DNA of 64,000 bases from Symsagittifera roscoffensis (lineage: Eukaryota > Xenacoelomorpha > Acoela > Convolutidae), in assembly GCF_963678635.1 (NCBI RefSeq), contig NC_087070.1, positions 55,282,617 through 55,346,616 on the forward strand. The letters are read 5' to 3'. The translations under genes were made by a program, and so were the position numbers. Within the stretch, counting starts at the first letter, position 1; every line of letters begins with the position of its first letter. The notes beneath the pieces are model-generated. The model was not told where the DNA came from and did not search any database. It saw only the letters and a program-made list of their open reading frames with translations. Shown piece after piece: positions 16,131 to 28,868 of this stretch.

Positions 16131-19100
16131 AAGATAGCGTGACGAGCAGACGGTGTACCCTATCCGAAATTACTCTATGAGTTACACCTAAAACATAACT
16201 CACTTTCCAGTGTGAGAAAATAGACTGCATATGTGCGGCAACTTTTTTCGGATACATTTTCTTCTGTTTTAATTCTTCGTCGAGTAGCGCCAATGCAGAT
16301 GCTTTCGAGTTCATAACTGGATTTTGAAGCTGTGTGTGTTGCTACTCGTTTGAAGTATGACATCTAGAAAGTTCTGACACTGAGATGACCAATAATCAAT
16401 GACTGATACCACTAAGAACTTTTAGCGCTGAAGGGTCCGGTATACGATCAAATTGATGGCTTATAGCCCTTTTCGTTTTTGAACGCGTTTTCTCGTTTTT
16501 AAACTTAAACGTACAATCATCGTCAGCAAACCGAGAATAGCGCTAATGAAAATGTTTTCAATTCCAGACTTAGCTTTTCAAGCTGAGCGTTTTACGACTC
16601 GTTAGAAAGATGACACCAGCAAAAATCTGACACTGATCATTTCGAAGGTGCCCATGTTGACCAATGGCTGACAGTGGTTGAACTCGTCGGACAAAGAGAC
16701 GTAGGGTATTCACAATTACTGGAACGATATGTTGACCATGTTTTGAGTGATGACAACTCCGCTGACATAGGGAAAAAAAATCAACAGTTCAAAATATGTT
16801 TCTGCTAGAACATCTGGCAGTTAATTGGCCAGCAGTTGTTTATCTACTAGCAAAATAGTTGTAATGCTACACCAAGGAAACTTTTGCAAAATTTAGGTAA
16901 ACTCAAGAACCCTTCCTGCCATTTTGAATTTCCAGTGGATGAAGCTGGACTGCTTATGTTCGGCGATATATCACTTAAGGTTTTCTGTTCATTTTTACTC
17001 CTCCAGCCTCTGTAGCACGCCATCTAAACTTCAGTGCACAATGATCATCAGCGAAGCGAGTGTAGCGCCAATGAAGAAAATTTCGATTCCATTCCTAACT
17101 TTTCAAGCTGCTCGTTTGGCTGCTCGTTAGAAGGATGACGCCAGGAAAGCTCTGACACTGAGGATTTCGAACATGATCTTGAATACCAATGAATGACAGC
17201 ACTAAATTACTTCACTGGTTGCTATCGTCAGACAAACAGCCAATTTTTGTTGCTAATAGAATTTCCACAGTTACTGGAATGGCATGCTAACAATGTTTCG
17301 AGTGATGACAACTCCGCTGACACAGAAATAAGAAATGGTACTGCTGACTCCCTTATGCAAACAGTTTGTGTCAACAGCTTCTAAAATTTGGTTTTTTGCT
17401 TGTTTTAGGAAGTTTAATTTTTGAAAAAACCGCCAGGATGGTCTGGTGTACGATCTAAATGAGGTTTTAGATGATATCTCTATAAAAATCAGTACACTGC
17501 CGCCACGACAGATTTTGCGCTGTCTTGGGAAGATTATAGCTCGTACTCAAAGTTAAACCGCCTGTAACTTCTTTTGATACTTTCACGTGAATTCAGGCGC
17601 TTCAGAATGCCAGACAAGGGCATTTAAACGATCCAACGTAGTGTGTCATTGCAAAGAAATATCAGCGTTCCCTTGACGATTCCTTTATTTTCAGTCAAAA
17701 GTGAACAAACTGCATTTGCCGTTTATAGTCCCAAACGATCGAGTCAGGTCTACAAAACGCACCTAATGGCTCTTTGCAACCGCTTTCAAAAATTGTCGGC
17801 CAGTATTTTTTTTAACACACGTCACATTTTAATCCTTTGTTTTCTGTACATCAAATACTTACATCAATGCATCGACCATTCCGCAATTCACCCGCAGTTT
17901 GTTTTACAGGGGTTGCAATAGCCCTTAGAGTGATTGATTTGGAGAGCACAGGCTGTAGATAGCAAAAAGCAGAAACGGTTGAGCCAATGTTATCTGATCG
18001 TCCAGTGAAGCGCTAAAATTACCAACAGCCGCCATTCTTGAACTGCAGAAACGACTAATTTGTAGCATTTCCAACAAATTTTCATCAATCTACAGATAAA
18101 GGAAGCTTCTTTCTGTTTGTTGCTTAATGAAAAGCGCAATCCGGGGCAACTCTTTTTTTTTCATGGAAACAACTCATTTGTGATGGCTGTCGAGTGCTTT
18201 ATCTGAAACCGAGGAAGATTTTCTCTATTTTGAATTACTTTCGATAAGAAGCGTAACGTAAACCCGCTTAGTCTTCACTTGTCCATAAAACACAGAGATA
18301 TCATGATGACCGATGGTTGACAAAATTACGATCCTTCAGTGGTTGATTTAGTCAGGCAAATTGCCAGTTTTTGTTGCCAACAGCGTATTCACAATTACTG
18401 GAATAACAAGCTGAACATGATTTGAGTGATGACAACTCCGCTGAAACAGGAAAAAAATGTTTCTTTTTGAAAAGGCAAAAGCATAGTTTTGTAAAAAGCC
18501 GCCAGGACAGTCTGGTATACGATCTGAATAAGGTTTTAGATGTTTTTTTTAAGTTTCAGTACACGGCCGCCACGACAGATTTTGCGTTGCCATGGGAAGA
18601 TTGTAGCTCTTACTGAGTTTGAACCGCCTGTAACTTTCATTTTGAGACTTCACACAAGTTCAGACGCTTCAGAATGCTAACCCTAACCCTAATCCTAACC
18701 CTAACCCTAACCCTAACCCTAACCCTAACCCTAACCTCCCGCCTCGGTTGATTAAGACTTTCCTTGAGGGAGAGTATAGCCCCTTATGAGAGATGAATCC
18801 CTTATATGTTGAGACTTTCGCCTAAGTACAGGCACTTCAGAACATGCCGGATAAGGCCAAATTAATTCAGCCAAACGTGTCAAGGCAGATGAATGATTAG
18901 CATTGTTATCAGTTTGTGTAACTGCCACCCGAACGTGAGCAACTGGCTGCGGGAAAACAAATAAAAAACACTCGAGCAAAGTTTCGTCGGATTTGTCGTT
19001 TACCGGAGCTTAATCATTGTCGCTTTCTGAGTTTTCCCTTTAAACTTTTTTGGATAGCCGTCATCAGTTAATCCGATTGTTCTTCCCTTTACTTCACAAG
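16130..19100. repeat. diverged satellite-like array, left block
   Basis: Related segments recur with changes. GATGACAACTCCGCTGACA-like sequence is at about 16750, 17306 and 18428; CTGACACTGA near 16377, 16627 and 17153; and GCCGCCACGACAGATTTTGCG near 17500 and 18568. Spacing between corresponding points is about 1.1 kb with shorter variants. No reading frame is conserved between units, so the short ORFs inside are unlikely to be genes. Sequence from about 16782 to 18660 is a direct duplicate of 21912-23850. Confidence 0.7.
18677..18736 (+). repeat. interstitial telomeric repeat, (CTAACC) x10
   Basis: Ten consecutive six-base units of the TTAGGG family (C-rich strand shown), one with a single change (CTAATC). 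The array starts abruptly inside a satellite unit at the point where other copies read on as CAGAATGCCAG, and ends at another repeat-derived segment. The canonical animal telomere repeat fits a metazoan genome. Confidence 0.95.
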
Positions 19101-21890
19101 ATTCATGTTCATCAATGCAAGGACTACCTCAGTTCGACCGTAGAACAGTTGAACCAATGATACCTGATCTTGCTGTAGGGGGCTTGGGTTACCAACAGCC
19201 GTCCTTCTTGAACTGCCGAGTTGACTAATCCGCAGCAATTGCAGTAACTTTCGTTCAAAGAGCCGACAAAGTTCGAGTTTTTTTTTCAGCTGTTTAACGG
19301 CCAGTTCGATTCATGTTGAAATGTTTCCATCCATAGGCGCAAACACCTGAGGTGATTTGATGGGACGATGTCATGCAATATTTGTAACAGCTGAAGAAGA
19401 ACTTCTTCGCCTCAAAAAATAGAGTAAAGTAGCTCCATCATTACAAAAGCACCAAGTGGAATTGTAATCCATTTGGCTCATCACCTTAAGGTGGCGCGTC
19501 GGAGCGAACGGTTCGCAGTTGTACCAGCTTGTCAAGCAATTGAAAAAAACTTACAATTGAATTAAAAGTGTCAAATTATAATAAGTTACGTAGTAAAATG
19601 TAAACCATTAGAATGAAAAATAAAGCTGAGTTAAATCGAGTAAAAATTCAAAGAAAAAATGCTAATCAACCTTTCGAAGATCAAGAACAAAAACACTGAA
19701 GCAAAGGAGAGCAGTAAGATTTAAGAGCAAGTTTTTTAGAAGTTATTTCAACCCAGAAGTGGGCCCCTCTAAAAATTGTTTTTCCGAAAAAAAAATTTAA
19801 ATTTGTTGGAAGGTTCCTAAATTTAACTATAAGGCCAAATGCAAAATTCATGCAGTAAAACCACAACAAGAACAAAATATATGTTAACCGAAGACTAAAG
19901 ACAAAATTATATTCATTACGAGGCCAAACTGTGCATTCTCTGCATCGTAAGCGGAATCAGCAACAGGCCAAAATCAGATTTGTCGTGGAATCCGCAACAA
20001 AGCTACTTTTCTTTGATCTTCTATGCTGCTTTGGATTCCACAAACAAATGCCTAAATCATTTTACCGCTCAAAATTGCTAAAAAAACGAAATTGCAGAAT
20101 CCGCAACTGTATTTGCGGAATCCAGAACAGTTTTTGGAATCCACAAACAAATGATAAAACATTTGTATCGCTAAATTGAGCTGTTGCAGAACCCGCAACT
20201 GTAAGTGGAATTCGCAGATTCTAAGTGGAATGAGCAAACTGTAAGTGCAATCCGCATTTTGTTTGCGGATTCCCTATACATATGTTTATATGAATAGAAG
20301 CCTTTAAAATTATAGCTTTTAAGTACATGATTTGATTTCACTAGAATAGAAATTGACTATAGATAAGAATTTACTAGAGTAGATAAGTGTTTGGGATTGA
20401 TGGAATCCCAATTACTGACCAGTATTTGGTATCGATGAAAACCCAAATACTGAACTAATTCGACGATTTGCGATGCGTTGGGTTTCTAATCACTCTCAAC
20501 CTAATGAATCCAAATAATGGATTTTATCCATATTTATTCCACATTATTTCAGTTTTTGGGATTCCATCAATCACAAATACTGACCAATATTTGAGATCGA
20601 TGGAATCCCAAATACTGAACAATTTGACAATTTGCTTTGCATTGAGTTTTTAATCATTCTCCACCTAATGACTCCAAATAATGGAAATATTCCATATTTA
20701 TTCCACATTATTCCAGTTTTTGGTATTTCACCAATCCCAAATACCGACCAGTAATTGGGATTGACGCAACACGAAACACTGACCTAATTTGTCGATATGC
20801 TGTGTGTTCCATACACTCTCAACTCATTGACTCCAAATATTGAAATATTTCGGTGTTGTGTTTCCAAAATACTTAAAGATGACATCCACCAATTTAGGTA
20901 ACCTATGATTTAAGACTTTTTCGTGAATTCCGCTGACAATGGTTAAGTCTTTGCTTTTAAAATCCGCATTGCTAGAGATAAGAATTCCAGCTCAGCTTTC
21001 ACTTTTTCATATGCAAGTTCAGCATTGAATAAAATTCGGAATCCACTTACACTTGCGGAAAGAAGAACAACTAGCTATATTTGCTTGTTGCGGAGTCCGC
21101 AACAAAACAAATTTGCCGACAAAATTATCGTTACAGGTATATGTGTGCGGAATCCACTGAAATTTTATTTGAAGAATCCATTTACATTTTGGAACAATTT
21201 TTAAGACTTGTCTCTGGAATCCAGGAACATACAGACACAAAATTGTGCTCCTATCCAGTCCAGAGTTTGGCCTCGTAATGTTTCTCAAACGTTGAAATAG
21301 AAAACAATAGTTCAAAACTAGTTAACGCTACAGAAACTATCTAACACTACAATAACTTAAAACTGTTTCAATCTTCACAAGTTTCAGAAAATAAAAACCG
21401 ACTTTTTGTTCGGGGACCAATTCAACCTAAACACATTGAAGTTCAAAATTGAACAAACTTCAAAACAGAATTGTAGATGGGGGCCAGCGGAATAACCAAA
21501 ACCAAGTTCAAAACAGAAAACCAAATTACTTTAAAAAAAATTTGTTGCAGATGGCTTCAAAAAAAGTGTTAGGAATCAAAAATATTACAGTACTCAAAAC
21601 ATGATCTTTAAAGATAAACCGGAAATAACGGAATTGGAGTTTCCTTATCGCAAAACCTAAAACAACAAGAGATTATTAGACAACAGCACGCAACTCACGC
21701 GCTTTCAATTACAGTTTTAGACCCCTGGCAAATGAACAAACTTAAAAAAAAAACAAATTTTAGAGCGAAAGACATCAATAGTATTTTAAAAGTTTCAGAA
21801 AAAGATTATAAAAAAGACTCGAAAGAAAATCTAAATTAAGCTACAGCAAGTTTAATTTTATGCCTTGAAAGAGAACCTGTTTTAATGCAT
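19101..21890. repeat. interspersed repeat family splitting the satellite array
   Basis: This block separates the two copies of the 1.9-kb duplication. Its first part (19101-19500) has no feature I recognise. Bases about 19690-19860 resemble 25355-25520 (AGCAGTAAGATTTAAGAGCAA and GGGCCCCTC are shared). Bases 19930-20275 and 21010-21240 contain many degenerate palindromic GGAATCCGCAAC-like words. No coding frame longer than about 100 codons is open. The element type is unknown. Confidence 0.5.
20390..20880 (+). repeat. tandem repeat, about 165-bp unit, three copies
   Basis: ACTGACCAGTATTTGG-like sequence starts at 20414, 20579 and 20743, spacing 165 and 164. Each unit carries a dyad around GGGATTGATGGAATCCC and continues through a TCCAAATAATGGA and CATATTTATTCCACATTA segment. 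Copies differ by scattered substitutions. Confidence 0.75.
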
Positions 21891-21899
21891 TGCGACCAT

Positions 21900-24800
21900 G
21901 AATTCACTGAAAATCAACAGTTCAAAAAACGTTTCTGCTAGAACTTCTGGCAGTTGATTGGCCAGCAGTTGTTTATCTACTAGCAAAATAGTTGTAATGC
22001 TACACCAAGGAAACTTTTGCAAAAATTAGGTAAACTCATGAACCCATCCTGCCATTTTGAATTTCCAGTGGATGAAGCTGGACTAATTATGTTCGGCGAT
22101 ATATCACTTAACATTTTCTGTTCAATTTGACTCCTCCAGCCTCTGTAGCACGCCATCTAAACTCCAGTGCACAATGATCTTCAGCGAAGCGAGAGTAGCG
22201 CCAATGAAGAAGTTTTCGATTCCATTCCTAACTTTTCAAGCTGCTCGTTTGGCTGCTCGTTAGTTGGATGACGTCAGGAAACTCTGACACTGAGAATTTC
22301 GAAGATGATCTTGATTACCAATGAATGACAGCACTAAATTACTTCACTGGTTGCTATCGTCAGACAAACAGCCGATTTTTGTTGCTAATAGCATTTTCAC
22401 AGTTACTGGAATGGCATGCTAACAATGTTTTGAGTGATGACAACTCCGCTGACACAGAAATAAGAAATGTTACTGCGGACTCCCATTGCAAACATTTTGT
22501 GTCAACAGCTTCTAAAATTTGGTTTTTTGCTTGTTTTAGGAAGTTTAATTTTTGAAAAAAGTCCGCCAGGATGGTCTGGTGTACGATCTAAATGAGGTTT
22601 TAGATGATATCTCTATAAAGTTCAGTACACTGCCGCCATGACAGATTTTGCGCTTCTTGGGAAGATTATAGCTCGTACTTAAAGTTAAACCGCATGTAAC
22701 TTCTTTTGATACTTTCACGTGAATTCAGGCGCTTCAGAATGCCAGACAAGGACATTTAAACGATCGAGCGTAATGTCATTGCAAAGAAATATCAGCGTTC
22801 CCTTGAGAATTCCTTTAATTTCAGTCAAAAGTGAACAAACTGCATTTGCCGTTTTTAGTCCCAAACGATCGAGTCAGGTCTACCAAACGTACCTAATGGC
22901 TCTTTGCAACCGCTTTCAAAAATTGTCGGCCAGTATTTTTTTCAACGCACGTCACATTTAATCTCTTGTTTTCTGTACATCAAATTTTTACATCAATGCA
23001 TCGACCATTCCCGTTCCACAATTCACCAGCAGGTTGTTTTACAGGGGTTGCAATAGCCCTTAGAGTGATTGATTTGGAGAGCACAGGCTGTAGATAGCAA
23101 AAAGCAGAAACGGTTGAGCCAATGGTATCTGATAGTCCAGTGAAGCGCCTTCCAACAAGGCGCTTCCTGCTTGATGAAAATTTTTTGTAGCCTTTCCAAC
23201 ATATTTTCATCAATCTACAGAGAAAGGACGCACTTTTCTGTTTGTTGCTTAATGAAAAGCGCAATCCGGGGCAAAACTTTTTTTTCATGGAAAAAACTCA
23301 TTTGTGATGGCTGTCGAGTGCTTTATCTGAAACCGAGGAAGATTTTCGCTATTTTGAATTACTTTCGATAAGAAGCGTAACGTAAACCCGCTTAGCCTTC
23401 ACTTGTCCATAAAAGACAGAGATATCATGATGACCGATGGCTGAAAAAATTACGATCCTTCAGTGGTTGATTTAGTCAGGCAAATTGCCAATTTTTGTTG
23501 CCAACAGCGTTTTCACAATTACTGAAATAACATGCTGAACATGTTTTGAGTGATGACAACTTCGCTGAAACAGGAAAAAACGTTACTGCTGTCTCTTTTA
23601 GGCAAACAATTTGTGTCATCAGCTTTTAGGATTCGCTTTTCTGCTTTGCTTTTTCAGGCAAAAGGGTAGTTTTTGAAAAAAGCCGCCAGGATAGTCTGGT
23701 ATACGATCTGAATAAGGTTTTGGATATTTTCTTAAAACTTCAGTTCACTGCCGCCACGACAGAACTTGCGTTGCCATGGAAAAATTGTAGCTCGTACTGA
23801 ATTTGAACCACCTGTAACATTCATTTTTAGACTTCATGCAAGTTCAGACGCCTCAGAATGCCAGATAAGGACATATAAATGATCCAGCGTAACGTGCCAT
23901 TGCAAAGAAATATCAGCGTTGTCTTGACAATTCATTTGTTTTCAGCTGAAAGTGAACAATTTAGCTTTCGTCGTTTATCGTGCCGAACGAACAAGTCAGG
24001 TCTACCGATCGCATCGAAGGGCTCTTCGCAACAGCTTTCAAATATCGTCGGCCAAATTTTTTGATCTTACAGCAACATTTGATCCTCCGCTTTCTTCACA
24101 ATAATAGTTTACATCAATGCATCGACCACTCCCGTTCCGCCAGTCACCAGCAGTTTGTTTTACGAAGGTCGCATCAGTCTTTAAGTGATTCTTTCGGAGA
24201 TCACATGCTGAAGATAGCAAAAAGCCGAAACAGCTGCCATTGTTGACTGCAGGATTGACCATTTTGTAGCACTCCAAAACTTTTCTTAATCGATTTTAAT
24301 CTTACTTGCTTAACGAAAAGCGCAACCCGCTGTGAAACTTTTTGCTTTATGAAAACAACTCGTGTCTTATGGCTATCGAAGGCTGTATTTGAAACCGAGA
24401 AAGAGTTTCGCTCTTTTGGAACACTTTTGATGAGAAGAGTAACGTAAACCCGCTTTGTCTTGACAAGTCCTTGAAACACGGAATAATTATGATGACCGAG
24501 GGTTGACAATATTACGATCCTTCAAGGTTGAACTGGTCAGGCAATCCGCTCGTTTTTGTTGCCAATCCATTTGGCGAAACCCTCGAGTCGATATCAATTG
24601 ACAACAGGTTTCATCACTTGAGTGGTGACCACACCGCTGACACAGGAAGTAGAAATTTTACTGGGTCAACAGCTTTGAAAATTTGAAAATTTCTGCTTGG
24701 TTTTTTGAGGCAAACCAGGAAGCTTTCAAAAGAAAAAGGTCTGAATGAGTCCGGCGGGATGAGATCCAAAGGAGACCTTATCCTTTTTGTTCAGTACCGC

Positions 24801-25340
24801 TTTGACTGACTTTGCCTTCCCTAGTGAACTGCACAGCTCGTGTTGAGAGATAAAGTGCTTTTCGCATACACGTCTCACCTAAGTAAAGACTCTATAGAAC
24901 GCCTGACGAGGCAAAATTGATCCAGCTCAATGAGTAATTGCATATGAAAGATTAGCTTTGCCTTCACAGTTCGGCTAACTTCCAGTCGAACAATTACATC
25001 TGGTTACAGAAAAACATATTACAAACTCGAGCAGTGTTTTGTTGGAATTTTAGTTTACCGGAGCGTAAGCATTGTCTCTTGGCAGCCGCTTTCGAATTAG
25101 CCCATTGAAATTTTTGGGGTAGCAGTCACCAGTTAATCCGATTGTTCCTTGGCTTTCTCCGCTACATGCATGTCCAATGAAGCATCGACTACCTTCTTTC
25201 GGCCATTAATCAGGATTTTGTTGTGTAACGGTTGCAAATGCACTAAAAGTTTTTTCAAACGGAGTGCTTAAACTACAGAAAGCGAAAAGCTGAAATTTTC
25301 TAGCCAATGAGTTTCTAGCCGCAATTCTTGAACTGCAGAG
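21900..25340. repeat. diverged satellite-like array, right block
   Basis: The block continues the same repeat family as 16130-19100. Matching landmark words are near 22437, 23553 and 24626 (GATGACAACTCCGCTGACA type) and near 22633, 23751 and 24800 (GCCGCCACGACAG type), giving a period close to 1.1 kb. The last unit is the most diverged. The first 1.9 kb is nearly the same as 16782-18660. No conserved protein frame is seen. Confidence 0.7.
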
Positions 25341-25344
25341 TTGA

Positions 25345-25780
25345 ACACTGACACAAACAAAGCAGTAACATTTAAGAGCAAATTTATTAAAAATTGTTTC
25401 TGCTCAAAAAGGGGCCCCTCGAGGGATGGATTTTGTGAAACCAAAACTTAAAGTCGTTAATATGATGATCCTTATTTATAGCTAAAAAACCGATTGTAAG
25501 ATTCATGCAATAACCAAAAAAAAACAGTTTTAATTTTCAAAAATTTTACAGATTGAAAAACAAATTCATGTAGGCACCAGAACAATCAGAACACAAAAGT
25601 ACAAAATTGAATAAAATTGAAAACAGAATTGTAAAAAGGGGCACCAGTACAATCAGATACACAAATTAATTGAATACACCGTTTAAATTAACAAGATAAA
25701 CTAAACAGAGCCACTGCAAAATTTACACCTTGACCCTGAGATGAATTTTTAAAACAGGTTCTGTTACAATGTGTAAAATT
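25345..25780. repeat. second, shortened copy of the repeat family at 19690-21890
   Basis: AAAGCAGTAACATTTAAGAGCAA followed by a GGGGCCCCTC box and a stretch ending in ATTCATGCA parallels 19695-19860. ACAGAATTGTA...GGGGCACCAG parallels 21465-21490, and AAACAGGTTCTGTTACAATG parallels 21868-21887. The middle of the longer copy, including its 165-bp tandem repeat, is absent. Confidence 0.5.
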
Positions 25781-25789
25781 TGCTCGACT

Positions 25790-27650
25790 TTCTGAACAAA
25801 ACTTGATCAAGAGCTATCGGATTCACAACTCAATCATTGATGAAGTTTAGATCACATCTTTCACTGCTAAATCCAAATACAAGTAAAGTGTTAACGTACC
25901 TCTCCAGATTTTGTTTCAAATCAATCAGATGATTTTTCTGTATTATCAAAAACTGGGTTGACATATCAGTTTCCTCTGTGTCCTCTATACAATCGTCTTC
26001 ATATTCAAAACTTCAATTGGATGATTTCGACATCTTCCATTCAATTTTTGGAAAGTTTTCGACATCCGCTCATCTATTATTCTTTCAATATCTTGAAATT
26101 TAGATCTCATTTCGAGCTTACATTTCTCGAGATTGATTAACTTTTTGAGGATCTTTGTTATAGAGAAAAATTGGTTCATCTATCAGGTTAGACTGGATTA
26201 TGTTTCTGATCCAGGCTGTCGTTTGGGTAGCTTTCAGTTCATCTGATGGAACAGATTTTGACTAGGTTGTTGAGTAGCGTGTTATCTTTAGAAACTGGGA
26301 TATTGAATCCTTCTAACTTTTCAAATAGCGTTTTTCGAAGTGTGTATATAATCTTTGGAGAAATATATTTCACTAAATCTTTACAAGTCATAAGATGTCC
26401 GCTGAAGTTGTTCGAACTATAGAAAAAAACAATCACAGCTAGGGCATCGAAAACACTTGAAAAAACTATCTATCTCGCTTGTATGAATGATATGATTGTT
26501 GAACCGCAGTAGTTGGACTGTTTTGCCAATTCTTCCAATACTTCGACGTACCATTTCTCCCACGTAATCTCCCTATTGTACGTCAAAATCGTATGTAAAA
26601 AGGTTGCACCCGATCATTTCTTCAACAGGAGATAAATCTTCAACGCAAACTCCGCGAACATTTTTAAAATCATATCCATGTTTTGATAAAACTCGGTGAA
26701 GTATCTGGAAATAAGAGAACCAAGATCCTTGTGTCCATTCATATACCTTGCTAATGCTCGGAAGAGACACAAGTGATCCTTATAATTTTGCTTGTCCTTG
26801 TTTGACAAAAGACAATTTACAGAAGGGTTTCTTAGTAAAGGTTCAGAGAAAACAGAGTCTGGACGTCCCATCGGAATGTTTTGAGCAATGCAGCATAAAT
26901 ACTATAATTTGTGATCAATTTTAACCTCCACTTTGTTTTCTGACGTTCTTGAGTACATTGCTCCACGATATAAAAAACGTTTCAACCTTTCCCTGGATTG
27001 AAATCAAATTGGCTTTTGTCCACAGTAGAGGCGATTTTTCAACCGGAGTATTGTGTTCGTGGGCGTACTAATGCCGATAATACTCCGTTTCAATATTACG
27101 AGGAACAAATCATCACAGAGAGATATTGATTGTTGCAGCGGAATCCAGCTTGTTGAAGGCTTATTCGAGCTTCTCAATGATAATTTTGGTATCTAGGTAT
27201 CTAACTTTGACATTTGAAAGTTAAATACCTTATTTCTCTAGTTTTCCATTTCTGTATCCAGGAGGATATGTTGCAAAGCACTCAACTTCTGTTTGATTCC
27301 CTCCATCTTCGCCTTCCTCTTCCACAATCTTGTTCAAGTCTGCCACAGTATCGCTTGGTTTCCGTTGTTTCGCTTCATGTTATTTTCTTCGATTTTGTTG
27401 GAGAGAGTACTGTCTCGGAAACTCCTTTTTGCAAGACGGGTAAACCGTTGATTGCTTGGAAAAAGAAAGAACTTGTTTCTTGGCTACGTGTTAATTCTCT
27501 TCTTGTTGATTGTAAGCCAAATACCTACAATCAAGACAAGAAATAACTCCTTTGGTACATCTTTTTCGATGTCGACTGCATTCGCCCTAAGATACATGTT
27601 TCCACGTTCCCACCACTGCAAATTCTTGTTTCTATTCGACGACAACATCT
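25790..27650 (-). pseudogene. polB: Polinton/Maverick family B DNA polymerase, N-terminal and exonuclease part, decayed
   Basis: This would be the protein-primed polymerase that replicates Polinton transposons. Read on the minus strand, pieces in alternating frames line up in order. An N-terminal part near 27000-27170 includes YYYAHENNTLL. The segment NPSVNCLLSNKDKQNYKDHL then LCLFRALARYMNG is near 26710-26840. DFKNVRGVCVEDLSPVEEM is near 26620-26680. A CX2CX3F...H...C zinc-finger-like segment begins with FRCPSCDCFF near 26440. An exonuclease II-like FGFSSERCDLN segment is near 25830-25860. Frames change several times and stops interrupt it. The palm domain is missing; the piece ends at the repeat at 25780. 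Assignment rests on recognising Polinton polymerase landmarks. The segment above 27200 is less certain. Confidence 0.65.
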
Positions 27651-28045
27651 AAAAAATAGGAGGATTAGTATTAAAATAAAAGAATTAGTACTTGGTACAT
27701 ATCAAAGTGGGAGATTTATAATATCCGAAAAAAAGTTTTTTTATATGATTTTTATTTACTTTGACTTGTTGAAAATATTTGAAAATGATTTCAAGTAATT
27801 ATACAAAATATAGAGCGATTGCTTTTAGCTAAGAAGGAAATCAAAATTAAAAAAAAATTATTTACTGTTGCTTAGGAAAATCAACCAATCAGAATTGAGT
27901 ATTGTGTAAGTATCACTGTTGTTCAATATCAACCAATCAGATTCCAGCATTTTCCAAAAAAGGAAATGGTTTTCTTCTTTTTAAAAATTTTTAATCAGTA
28001 TTCGAAGTACTTCAAAAGAAAGAAGAAAAATTCCAATTGATTTTT
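27651..28045. other. no recognisable feature
   Basis: AT-rich sequence without an open frame. The phrase CAACCAATCAGA occurs twice (near 27881 and 27932). Confidence 0.5.
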
Positions 28046-28723
28046 TTATTGATGAATTAGATGTTGACTCTTACTTCTTTTTATTTTTTACGACGTTTAT
28101 TTTTTATAAAATGGATTTATCCGGTTAAGTAAAGGCCTCTTTAGAGAAACTTACTCAATCAAAGAGTTTACTTCGGATCCACATTTTGCGTATCAAGCTA
28201 TAAACTTACGGCTGAATTACACCTCACATGGAAAGAAATTTTGTTTATTCTCGAGAATTTGAGATTAATCAAAAACTCGTACGATAACATATCAAGGACT
28301 CTTTTTATCCCCTACTCAAAAAATAAATTCGTGAAAACTCTCCAGCAATGTTCATTTTCTTCCTTCATTTCTTTAAAGATTTTCAAAGGTCAAAAACCTG
28401 CTTGATAAGGTTTGGTACCAGATTTCCAGAGATTTGCTGCGAAAAGTTCATCAACTTTGAGTTATCCTGTCAGATTACATCAAAATCAAAGAACTTGACT
28501 GTCTACTCAAAAATCAGCAGTTTTCATTGAGTACATACTCATAATTCAATTTTTTTGATGAAAAAAATCGGAAATACTTTTTTTTTTTAATTTTATTTCT
28601 TTGTTACTTATATCGGCGATTTGTTTTATTTGTACTGCAAACAACTTTTGGTCCTTTTATTTTTGCGATTTCTTTTGTGTCTAATTTTACTTATTTGGAA
28701 GATTTAACCCTTAAAAGTTTCTC

Positions 28724-28868
28724 TGATTGGATACGACAACTAGAACAAAAATGAACATTTTTGTGATTGGAAACGACAATACCCAAAATGGGGCTTTGTT
28801 TCCGATTGGACACGACTTTTATCCAAGAATCCCATAAAAGGAAGCTGAAATCTGATTGGACACGACAA
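28724..28868 (+). promoter_or_regulatory. four GATTGGAYACGAC motifs (inverted CCAAT boxes)
   Basis: The motif GATTGGA(C/T/A)ACGAC occurs at 28724, 28765, 28804 and 28854, 39-50 bases apart. ATTGG is the complement of CCAAT. In duplication copy 2 only the last copy (near 34165) is kept intact, with a broken one near 34115. This could be a promoter upstream of the gene-like segment at 29000 onward, but no transcript evidence is visible. Confidence 0.35.

Noticed and set aside
16030-18000. Short ORFs in the satellite array (for example 17643-17921 and 22719-22961)
   Set aside because: Although similar ORFs appear in both copies of the recent duplication, the more diverged units do not keep the frame, so they are passengers.
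18677-18736. Nematode (rhabditid) origin of the contig
   Set aside because: The capsid fragments recall a C. elegans protein, but that family is found in many animals and the telomere repeat here is TTAGGG, not TTAGGC.
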